Shown here: piece after piece, positions 18,893-26,476 of the stretch
Layout: each line of letters begins with the position of its first letter
Position numbering within the stretch: position 1 is the stretch's first letter
Source of the DNA: Actinomycetota bacterium
GTDB lineage: Bacteria; Actinomycetota; Coriobacteriia; Anaerosomatales; JAENZW01
NCBI GenBank assembly: GCA_016841065.1
Contig: JAENZW010000009.1
Coordinates: forward strand, 1-33,082
DNA length: 33,082 nucleotides
Direction of reading: 5' to 3'
Translations under genes and position numbers: made by a program
Notes under the pieces: model-generated
What the model saw: the letters and a program-made list of their open reading frames with translations, nothing else
Databases searched by the model: none
Told to the model about the DNA's origin: nothing

Positions 18893-18929
18893 GAGGGTCA
18901 ATTTGTGACTCTCGTCACTATTGACCCTC
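18893..18929. promoter_or_regulatory. Long interrupted palindrome overlapping a putative -35 box (candidate operator)
   Basis: GAGGGTCAAT-TT-GTGAC-TCTC-GTCAC-T-ATTGACCCTC: 10-bp plus 5-bp arms. Confidence 0.6.
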
Positions 18930-18950
18930 AACTCGTCACGGTCACATAAT
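18921..18950 (+). promoter_or_regulatory. Putative sigma70-type promoter for leader B / giant cytochrome
   Basis: TTGACC (18921-18926), 18-nt spacer, CATAAT (18945-18950); predicted start about 18957, just before the leader. Confidence 0.5.
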
Positions 18951-18964
18951 CCCTCTACCAAGTC

Positions 18965-19103
18965 CGTCGGCATCCCGAGACGTGGGGGTGCCAAGGGGCC
19001 GGACATGGCAAGCGGAAGCTGTGATTCGTCGCCCGCGGAACTGGGCACCTGGGGGACGAGGAGCTAGTGGTGCAACCGGCCGTAGTGCTATGGCCGGTTT
19101 TTC
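18965..19103 (+). ncRNA. Candidate structured leader RNA (copy B) ending in an intrinsic terminator, upstream of the giant tandem cytochrome
   Basis: Same block order as copy A; extra 5' hairpin GGCATCCC...GGGGTGCC; terminator ACCGGCCGTA-GTGC-TATGGCCGGT then TTTTTC. Confidence 0.55.
19075..19103 (+). terminator. Intrinsic terminator within leader B
   Basis: 10-bp stem (one G-U pair) followed by a T run. Confidence 0.72.
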
Positions 19104-19208
19104 TATTGTCTGGAGTTCCGCCCAGGATCATCCAGATGGCATATCGGCCACAGACATCGCTGGCGAGATCCGCGCGGCTGCGGATCCGGAGGAGGAGCGA
19201 GTGTACTG

Positions 19209-22200
19209 ATGGGACACGTGAGGAAGATCGTCTTCGCGTGCGCGCTGGCTTCGGCTATCGCGCTTTCGGCGCTTCTGCCGACGCTTGCGGCAGCTGATCC
19301 ACCTGCTGCCCCGTTCGAGACCAACGAGGAGTGCCTCGGCTGCCACGACCTTGCCACAGGCAGCGGTGCGTTCACGAAGGTCGACTTCGGGGCGTCAACG
19401 GTGGACCTGAACAACTGTCGGCCGTGTCACTGGAAGAGGAGCCATTTCGAACACGGGCTCAACGTCCAGTGCAACACGAGCGGCTGTCACGTCGGATTCC
19501 CGACGCGGACGGTGTTCTGGTACAGCCGCACCTACACCCCGTATGGCTACTTCAACAGCGCAGCATCGATCTACACGGATCCCGCCACGCTGCACCGCAT
19601 TCACGTCAACGGGTCGTGGCCCGAGACTCTGAAGGTCGCGAACAACTACTGTGACTCCTGTCATGCTCCGGCGGCGTGCAAGGCGTGCCATTCGGCCACG
19701 CCAGCTCACGATCCACATGCAACGCCGACGTACCCGGCTGTTGGCTACCAGCAGGCCATCGGCACCTACACGTACGGCACCTACAACGCCATCACGACCC
19801 CCGCGACGTGCGTCAACTCCTCCTGCCACGATCGCGCGGGGGCCAGAGCGGGTGCCACCAAGCCCTTCATCCCGTTCTGCGGGTCATGCCATCCAGCCAA
19901 CATCGACACACATGGCTACGACACGGTCGATCACGTTGCGGATGTCGGTTCGGCGATCGACCCGATGGGCGGGACGTGTGGCTCATGCCACTCGATGGAT
20001 CTCCTGTCCGAGCACGAGAAGTCATCTTCGGCACCTTCTGGTCGGGGCTGCGCCACATGTCATCCGAATCCGCGAAACTCATTCGAAGCCTGGGAACAGG
20101 GATGCGAGCAGAGTGGCTGCCATGCCGTCGGCTCGCCCCAGCAGAAGCATCTGAATGCTGCTGGGGGGCATGTGCCCGCAGCGGGGAACGACATCTGCTT
20201 TGACTGCCATGACGGCACCGATCTGCCGTCGATACACGTTGCTGCCACAACGACGACACCGCTCGGCGAGTTCTCAGGCTGCAACGTGTGCCATCGGCCG
20301 GACGCTGACGTATTGAGCAACGACTGCGCGGTGTGCCACTTCACCTTCGAGGGTCACTATGACGGGACCCTGCACACCAGTACATGGACACTCTCCGGCT
20401 GCGACTCCAGCGGTTGCCACACGACACGAGATCTCATGGGAGTGCATCAGGAGCAGAACCCGGCCTTCACCTGCCAGGGCTGTCACGGCAGCGGTGTTGA
20501 GGAGGTCGTGGCTGCTATCGCGACCGGCGACACGGCCTGCGGTGCGTGCCACGGTGGAGTGACCCAAACCGAAGGCCACCGAGCCGTGCACTGGTCGAGT
20601 CCGCTACTTCAGGACGCGACAGGCCCGCACTACTCATACTGGACCGGTTCGGCTGGCACCCAGCCCACAGGAGACTGCGCCGGTTGTCATGTGAGCAACC
20701 TCGTCGACGAGCATCTCGGCATCTACGATGCCGAGACAGGCAACCCGATTCGTCTGCCGCGTCAGAGCGATACCGGGGAGGCACTCGACTGCGCGACCTG
20801 TCACGACTCGGAAGACATCAGCGTGCAGGCGGCGATTCTCGGCGGGTTCACCACGTGCGAGGCATGTCACGCGGTGCACGGGCCCATACAGGACGTGCAC
20901 GCTTCGAACTTCGTGGATACTCCCGAATACGACTGCGGTCTATGCCACGAGTCGAATCTCGCCAACGAGCACAATGGCTCGTTCACCGTCGTGACGCCGG
21001 GCGGGACCGCGCTCACAGGCTGCGACGTGTGTCACGCGTACTACGAGACCCCGCGCGGAACCGAGGTCCAAAACGCGATTTCGCAGACCAACGACACGCG
21101 GTGTTCGGCATGTCACGCCGCATACCATGGCGGCGCCGGAGCAAGTCATACGGCGAACACCACGCCGAGCATCGAGGGCTGCGGCGACTGCCATGACGAC
21201 GATCCGGACACGGATGGGATGGACGTGACTGTAGTCCATGCGGGAGCGGCTGCAGGGCCGTGTTCCGTGTGCCACGCCAACCCGGCGCGGGTACCCGACA
21301 TCGCGACGAAGACCGCGGAGTGCGCGAGCTGTCATGCCGCGAGCGGTACGGACTATCACCGCAACATGTCCGTCCACGCATCGCCGGATGCCGCTTTGTG
21401 CAGCGGGCAGTGTCACCACCAGAACCCGGATGTGACTGCAATACATCCCGCGTGCACGACGTGTCACACCGTAGTCGATACAGAGAATCAAGACACTTCG
21501 TGCACCAACTGCCACCTGATCCAGGGCGTCGACTATCACCCGAACTTCACCGAGCACCACACGCCTGTCGACGCGGGCAGCACGGACTGCGCGCGCTGTC
21601 ACGAGACGACCGACATCCGCGAGCTTCACGTCACCAACGGGTGCGAGACCTGTCACACCGGCGAGTGCGCCAACTGCCACACGCCTCACGGCGGAATGGG
21701 TGGCGGCTATCTGTTGCGCGGCACGCAGTGTTCCGTGTGCCACACGACCTCGGGGACCGACTACCATCTCGGGGCCGGCGCGAAGCACACATTCGAAGGC
21801 ATCGACCCCTCGTGCGTGAGTGCAGGGTGCCACGCGTCCAACTCGCTGCCTGAGGCACACGAGGCCCATCTTGCGCGCTACCCGCAGTACGCCGACACAT
21901 GCGCACTGTGCCACCTGAACGACGACTCCGGGCGCATCGACTGGTCGACTGCCTCCGCTGACTGCTCGTCGTGCCACGAGGTGCACGGCGACATCGACGC
22001 GATCCATCAGGCCCCCGGCTCGCAGGCCTGCGTCGACTGCCACGAGACGGCCGACGTGCGCGACATCCACCCGGCATGCGACACGTGCCACAACGGGACG
22101 ACCGACACGTCGGGAACCACCGCGTGCGGTAACACTGGCTGTCACGTCGGCTACGTCCCGCCTGACCCGAACCACTACCCGGCAGCACCGCACGCGGCAA

Positions 22201-24776
22201 CGACTGCCAGCGGCTGCACCAAATGTCACTCCGCCGATATGAAGACCGAGCACTTCAAACCCACAGTCGGACCGGTGTCGTGCGTTGAGTGTCACGAGAC
22301 GAAGGTCGACGGCTTCACAGCCGCGTGGGACAAGTCATGCGATGCATGCCATACCTCGCGGCACGGCAATCAGAACGCGCGGCACGTCTCAACGCGCTCC
22401 GACTGCGGAGACTCCGGTTGTCACCCGACTGCGGACGTGAGCGACATACACGATGGGACGCCGACATCAGGCGGTCCGGGAGGCGGCACGACCGTCACTG
22501 AGACCCTATTCACGGGTGGCTTCGAGCCGGGGAACTTCAGCGCATGGACGTCTGCATCCGGTTGGACCGTGCGAAACGACCAGAAGCGTTCGGGTTCGTA
22601 TGCTGCGCGTCAGGACACAACCAATCTCTCCACACTGGAGAAGCGAGCCAGCGCTTCCGGTCTTGCCAACCTCACACTCACGTTCTGGCTCAAGGGCAAC
22701 AACAACACGGAGGACGCCGACTGGGTGCGTGTATACGCGACTTCGAACAGTGGGGGCACGTGGACTCAGGTATCGGAGAAGACCCTCGGCGATCGCAACA
22801 GCTCTTGGACGCAGATCACGGTCGCCATCCCGGACGCCTACGCGTCCTCCGGATTCGGCTTCCAGATTCGTGCGTCGGTGAGTAGCATCGATGAATGTCA
22901 GTACGTGGACGACGTCTTGCTCACCGGCGGCCGCTACACGCCGCCGCAAACGCCTTCGCCGCCGACTGCTGGCTGCGAGAAATGCCACACGCCGACCACT
23001 ACTCCATCTTCGACGGATTGCGGTACTGCTGGCTGTCACCCCGGGCTGACCGGTGGCCATCACGAGATACACAACGCAGCTGCCGCGAATCCGACGGGCT
23101 GTGGCGGATGCCATTTCACGTACCTCGATGACGAACACCTCAACCTTGGCTACACGTGTGCTACGTGCCACGACTCTACGAGCCAGGCGGTCCAGGACGC
23201 GATCGCCGCGGGCAAGCGGACATGCGTTGAGTGCCATCCCGACAATCACTACGAGTCCGAGCAGCGTCGCTTCGAATTCAACCCCAACAACAGTTCGATG
23301 CACCGTGCAAGTGCTGATCTGCCAGGCATGCGAGACTCCTTTGTGGTGAACGGCATCACTCGCACCTGGACGCGGCCGAGCACGAGCAGCTTCCTCAAGA
23401 GCGGGTGGACCTACGACTCCGTCGTGGCCTGCTCGGACTGCCACACCTACTCCGGCGCCGTCGGGCCGCATGGCGCGACCATGCAGGTCAACATCGACCC
23501 CGCATACACGGGCGACTACGGCACGGCCACTCTCAGTAGCTACTCTGGAATCATCTGCACGAAGTGCCACACGAGCTTCAGGCCGATGAACGGCGTGCAC
23601 GACGAGGGCGACCACGACGGCAGCGATGGCCGATGCGTCAACTGCCACACGCAAATCCCGCACGGCTGGTCGATGCCGCGACTCCTTGCGTACTCGAGCG
23701 ATCCCGCGCCCTACAACTCGTTGAAGCTTCGCGGGATCCGCGTCAACAACTACTCGCCGTCGTACCACTGGGACGAATCAAACTGCGCGGCCGCTTGCGA
23801 TGATCATGGCAGCTCGGTCACGGGGGCATGGCCCTCCGGCGCTCCGCTGCCGCCACCTGAGTACGGCACGATCACCGGTCGCGTGACAACCAGTGATGGC
23901 GTTGGCATCCTGGGCGCCCTTGTCGAGATTGCGGGCGAGGGCACTACGCAGACTGATGCGTCCGGCTACTTCACTATCTCGAGCTACGTCGGTAGCACGC
24001 ACGTCACGGCCGCGGCCCCCAACTACACGGCTGCCTCCTCGACTGTCATAGTCGTGAAGGATCAGACCGCCACGCTCGACTTCGCACTCACCTACGCGCC
24101 GACGATGGGGAACATCACCGGTACTGTGGTGAGCTCGACGAGCGGCGCCGCCATCTCCGGCGCCACCGTGAGTCTCAACAACGGTTCATCTACGACGACA
24201 GCGGCCGATGGCGCGTACACGCTCGCAAACGTCACGGCAGGCACGTACACGATGACGGTCACGAAGACCGACTACACGACATGGACCGGCGCGGTCACGG
24301 TCGCCGCAGCCCAGACGACTACCCAGAACGTCGCGCTGGCTTCGGCTGGAACCACCAACCTCGCCCTCGGCAAGACATTCAACGCGACCGACTGGGAGAA
24401 CTCGACATACGCGCCGGACAAAGCAGGTGACGGCAGTACGTCGACGTTCTGGTGGTCCGACAACCGCGGCTACTACCGGGCGGCCGAGTCGATCTGGGTC
24501 GATCTAGCGAGCCAGTATCGAGTCGGCAAGGTTGAGATCGTCTGGTACGGCAACTACTGGGCAAGGGATTACAAGGTCTACGTCTCCAGGGACAACAGGG
24601 CTTGGGACAGGGTCTACGAGACCTCCAGCGGCTCTTCGGGCACGAAGACGATCACCTTCAGTGGCAGGGATGCGCGTTACGTGAAGGTGGAGTGCCGAAG
24701 GGCCGGAAGCTCTGGAAACACGGGCTACGGCATGGCGGAACTCAGGGTGTTCGAGTCGACATCCGGAGGCAACTAG
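19209..24776 (+). CDS. Giant (1855 aa) secreted multiheme cytochrome, about 41 CXXCH plus 1 CX3CH plus 8 CX4CH, with jelly-roll, carboxypeptidase-regulatory-like and discoidin (F5/8 type C-like) domains
   Basis: Signal peptide MGHVRKIVFACALASAIALSALLPTLAAA. Heme motifs counted by eye. C-terminal 'YGTITGRVTTSDGVGILGALVEIAGEGTTQTDASGYFTISS' repeats and 'NLALGKTFNATDWENSTYAPDKAGDGSTSTFWWS...VKVECRRAGSSGNTGYGMAELRVFES'. Confidence 0.92.
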   Translation: MGHVRKIVFACALASAIALSALLPTLAAADPPAAPFETNEECLGCHDLATGSGAFTKVDFGASTVDLNNCRPCHWKRSHFEHGLNVQCNTSGCHVGFPTRTVFWYSRTYTPYGYFNSAASIYTDPATLHRIHVNGSWPETLKVANNYCDSCHAPAACKACHSATPAHDPHATPTYPAVGYQQAIGTYTYGTYNAITTPATCVNSSCHDRAGARAGATKPFIPFCGSCHPANIDTHGYDTVDHVADVGSAIDPMGGTCGSCHSMDLLSEHEKSSSAPSGRGCATCHPNPRNSFEAWEQGCEQSGCHAVGSPQQKHLNAAGGHVPAAGNDICFDCHDGTDLPSIHVAATTTTPLGEFSGCNVCHRPDADVLSNDCAVCHFTFEGHYDGTLHTSTWTLSGCDSSGCHTTRDLMGVHQEQNPAFTCQGCHGSGVEEVVAAIATGDTACGACHGGVTQTEGHRAVHWSSPLLQDATGPHYSYWTGSAGTQPTGDCAGCHVSNLVDEHLGIYDAETGNPIRLPRQSDTGEALDCATCHDSEDISVQAAILGGFTTCEACHAVHGPIQDVHASNFVDTPEYDCGLCHESNLANEHNGSFTVVTPGGTALTGCDVCHAYYETPRGTEVQNAISQTNDTRCSACHAAYHGGAGASHTANTTPSIEGCGDCHDDDPDTDGMDVTVVHAGAAAGPCSVCHANPARVPDIATKTAECASCHAASGTDYHRNMSVHASPDAALCSGQCHHQNPDVTAIHPACTTCHTVVDTENQDTSCTNCHLIQGVDYHPNFTEHHTPVDAGSTDCARCHETTDIRELHVTNGCETCHTGECANCHTPHGGMGGGYLLRGTQCSVCHTTSGTDYHLGAGAKHTFEGIDPSCVSAGCHASNSLPEAHEAHLARYPQYADTCALCHLNDDSGRIDWSTASADCSSCHEVHGDIDAIHQAPGSQACVDCHETADVRDIHPACDTCHNGTTDTSGTTACGNTGCHVGYVPPDPNHYPAAPHAATTASGCTKCHSADMKTEHFKPTVGPVSCVECHETKVDGFTAAWDKSCDACHTSRHGNQNARHVSTRSDCGDSGCHPTADVSDIHDGTPTSGGPGGGTTVTETLFTGGFEPGNFSAWTSASGWTVRNDQKRSGSYAARQDTTNLSTLEKRASASGLANLTLTFWLKGNNNTEDADWVRVYATSNSGGTWTQVSEKTLGDRNSSWTQITVAIPDAYASSGFGFQIRASVSSIDECQYVDDVLLTGGRYTPPQTPSPPTAGCEKCHTPTTTPSSTDCGTAGCHPGLTGGHHEIHNAAAANPTGCGGCHFTYLDDEHLNLGYTCATCHDSTSQAVQDAIAAGKRTCVECHPDNHYESEQRRFEFNPNNSSMHRASADLPGMRDSFVVNGITRTWTRPSTSSFLKSGWTYDSVVACSDCHTYSGAVGPHGATMQVNIDPAYTGDYGTATLSSYSGIICTKCHTSFRPMNGVHDEGDHDGSDGRCVNCHTQIPHGWSMPRLLAYSSDPAPYNSLKLRGIRVNNYSPSYHWDESNCAAACDDHGSSVTGAWPSGAPLPPPEYGTITGRVTTSDGVGILGALVEIAGEGTTQTDASGYFTISSYVGSTHVTAAAPNYTAASSTVIVVKDQTATLDFALTYAPTMGNITGTVVSSTSGAAISGATVSLNNGSSTTTAADGAYTLANVTAGTYTMTVTKTDYTTWTGAVTVAAAQTTTQNVALASAGTTNLALGKTFNATDWENSTYAPDKAGDGSTSTFWWSDNRGYYRAAESIWVDLASQYRVGKVEIVWYGNYWARDYKVYVSRDNRAWDRVYETSSGSSGTKTITFSGRDARYVKVECRRAGSSGNTGYGMAELRVFESTSGGN

Positions 24777-24819
24777 AGGCGATTCGCGGTAAGGGATTCG
24801 GGCCCATTTGACGAAGAAT

Positions 24820-24856
24820 AGGGGTGTGGAAGGCAAACGCCTCCGCACCCCTTCGT
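24820..24856 (+). terminator. Strong hairpin terminator after the giant cytochrome gene
   Basis: AGGGGTGTGGAAGGC-AAAC-GCCTCCGCACCCCT then TCGT. Confidence 0.6.
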
Positions 24857-24977
24857 GCGCGAGGGCAACACGCGTCTCTATCAGCGCGAATATGACGTAG
24901 TCGTGGCTTCTTGCGTGATAGACTGGATTGGGGTTCTTGCACGCATGCCATAGGACCGTGCATACATCAGCCGTGCA

Positions 24978-26450
24978 GTGCCGGGAGGGTCTTTGGCCGA
25001 GCTCGAGGTCGTCACTGGCGACATCGACGTCATAGGGGAGATTGCCGAAGAGACGGACGATGGGCGACGTTCGAAGCGCCCGCTCATCCTCCTCCTTCTG
25101 CTCCTGCTTCTCCTTTGCGGGATCACTTCCATCGTGGACACGTGGGTCTCCTACAAGCCGGATGTCGCCCGGTTCGTCGCGCGCAACGTCGAGTGCCTTC
25201 AGTGTCACACGGAGCTCATTCCAGATATGAGTCAACCCTCGGTGCACAACCCCTTCCTCACGAAGGAGTGCACCGTTTGCCACACGCCCCACGGCAAGGA
25301 AGTCGAGCGGACCATCTTCGCCGGTGGTTCGAAGACCTGGGGTCGCGTGCGCACGCTCGTCGAATGGCTGCCGCTCAAGTGGATCATCTCGTTGTACGAC
25401 AGCGTTGCCGGAGTGAAGCGTAGCGATGAGGGTGGCGAGATCGTTAGCACGGAAACGCGACAGGTGAAGGATGTCGAATCGAATCTCGTTCTCCCCGAGA
25501 CAGAGTTGTGCTGGGTGTGTCACGGCAACCTGGGTCCTCAGGCCGTCATGCCGTATCCGCACAATCCCTTCGAGCGGGGATTCTGCACCAACTGTCACGA
25601 CCCTCATTCATCGGACTTCCGCACTCTGCTGGTGCAAGACGAACGCGATCTGTGCGTGACGTGCCATCCCATGGGGCCGCAGTTGTCGCGAGCACAGGTT
25701 CACCCTCCGGCCGGTCAGCGCTGGTGCACGAACTGTCACGACCCTCACGCCTCCAACTGGCGAGGAATCCTCGTCAGCAACCAGAAGGACCTGTGCTTCA
25801 CGTGCCATCCGAGCGTGGCTCCGTTGAGCCTCAAGGCGGTACAGCACAATCCGTTCGCCTACGACAACTGCACCGGCTGCCACGAACCTCACGGCTCAGA
25901 CTACCAGCCGTTGCTCATCACCTATCAGCCGGACCTCTGCTACTTCTGCCACGGCGGTATCCGATACGACTTCCTGAAGGCCAGTCACCACCCGGTCGGC
26001 TCGCAGTTCCTGAACTGCACCGGCTGTCACAACCCTCATGCGACGGACTATTCGGCATTGCTCGTCGCGCGAGACAACCAGCTGTGCTTCACATGCCATG
26101 CGTACCCGGTCCAGGCGACATATGATGGTTCGTCGCACTGGCGCGAGCGACTGCTGTGTGTCGAGTGTCATACTCCCCATGGCTCCAACTTTGCACCCAT
26201 CCTGCGAGACACGAACCCCGACCTTTGTCTGAGGTGTCATTCTAGGTACGAAGGAAACAACAAGCACCCGGTGCGTCCTGTGTACTACGATGTGAATGCG
26301 GCGACGGGACTTACATGCTCGTCGACGTGTCATGATCCACACGGAACCACCAAGAACTACATGCTTCGCAACTACCGCTTTCCGAAGGATGGCAACTGCG
26401 TGATCTGTCATGCCGCGACAAAGGGTGGCAAGGTCGGCGTCAACTACTGA
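24978..26450 (+). CDS. Membrane-anchored multiheme cytochrome of doubled-CXXCH type (14 CXXCH plus 1 CX3CH)
   Basis: TM 'RPLILLLLLLLLLCGITSIVDTWV'; repeated '[LF]C..CH...FC/NC TNCH/TGCH [DE]PH[AGS]S[DN]' units. Start codon (GTG 24978 or TTG 24993) uncertain. Confidence 0.88.
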   Translation: MPGGSLAELEVVTGDIDVIGEIAEETDDGRRSKRPLILLLLLLLLLCGITSIVDTWVSYKPDVARFVARNVECLQCHTELIPDMSQPSVHNPFLTKECTVCHTPHGKEVERTIFAGGSKTWGRVRTLVEWLPLKWIISLYDSVAGVKRSDEGGEIVSTETRQVKDVESNLVLPETELCWVCHGNLGPQAVMPYPHNPFERGFCTNCHDPHSSDFRTLLVQDERDLCVTCHPMGPQLSRAQVHPPAGQRWCTNCHDPHASNWRGILVSNQKDLCFTCHPSVAPLSLKAVQHNPFAYDNCTGCHEPHGSDYQPLLITYQPDLCYFCHGGIRYDFLKASHHPVGSQFLNCTGCHNPHATDYSALLVARDNQLCFTCHAYPVQATYDGSSHWRERLLCVECHTPHGSNFAPILRDTNPDLCLRCHSRYEGNNKHPVRPVYYDVNAATGLTCSSTCHDPHGTTKNYMLRNYRFPKDGNCVICHAATKGGKVGVNY

Positions 26451-26476
26451 CACAAGCAACGGAGGACGCAAGCGAT

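Noticed and set aside
17659-19103. GEMM (c-di-GMP/cGAMP) riboswitch upstream of cytochromes
   Set aside because: Considered because GEMM RNAs control Geobacter multiheme cytochromes, but the characteristic GCAAA and GGGACGCAAAGCC-type blocks are absent; left as unassigned leader RNA.
20940-22295. Long minus-strand ORFs (also 10794-12146, 12159-13244, 22506-23768)
   Set aside because: Antisense shadows of repetitive CXXCH coding sequence; Val/Arg/Ala-rich with no motifs.
19209-24776. CRISPR-like or tandem DNA repeat array suggested by recurrent TGCCAC/TGTCAC
   Set aside because: Repetition is irregularly spaced and explained by codons for CXXCH motifs; no repeat-spacer structure.
24880-24977. 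Possible promoter TTGCGT/TAGACT upstream of the doubled-CXXCH cytochrome
   Set aside because: Weak match and poor spacing; not supportable by eye.
25081-25125. CTCCTTCTGCTCCTGCTTCTC low-complexity tract
   Set aside because: Encodes the poly-Leu transmembrane helix (LILLLLLLLLLCG) of the 24978 cytochrome; not a separate repeat.
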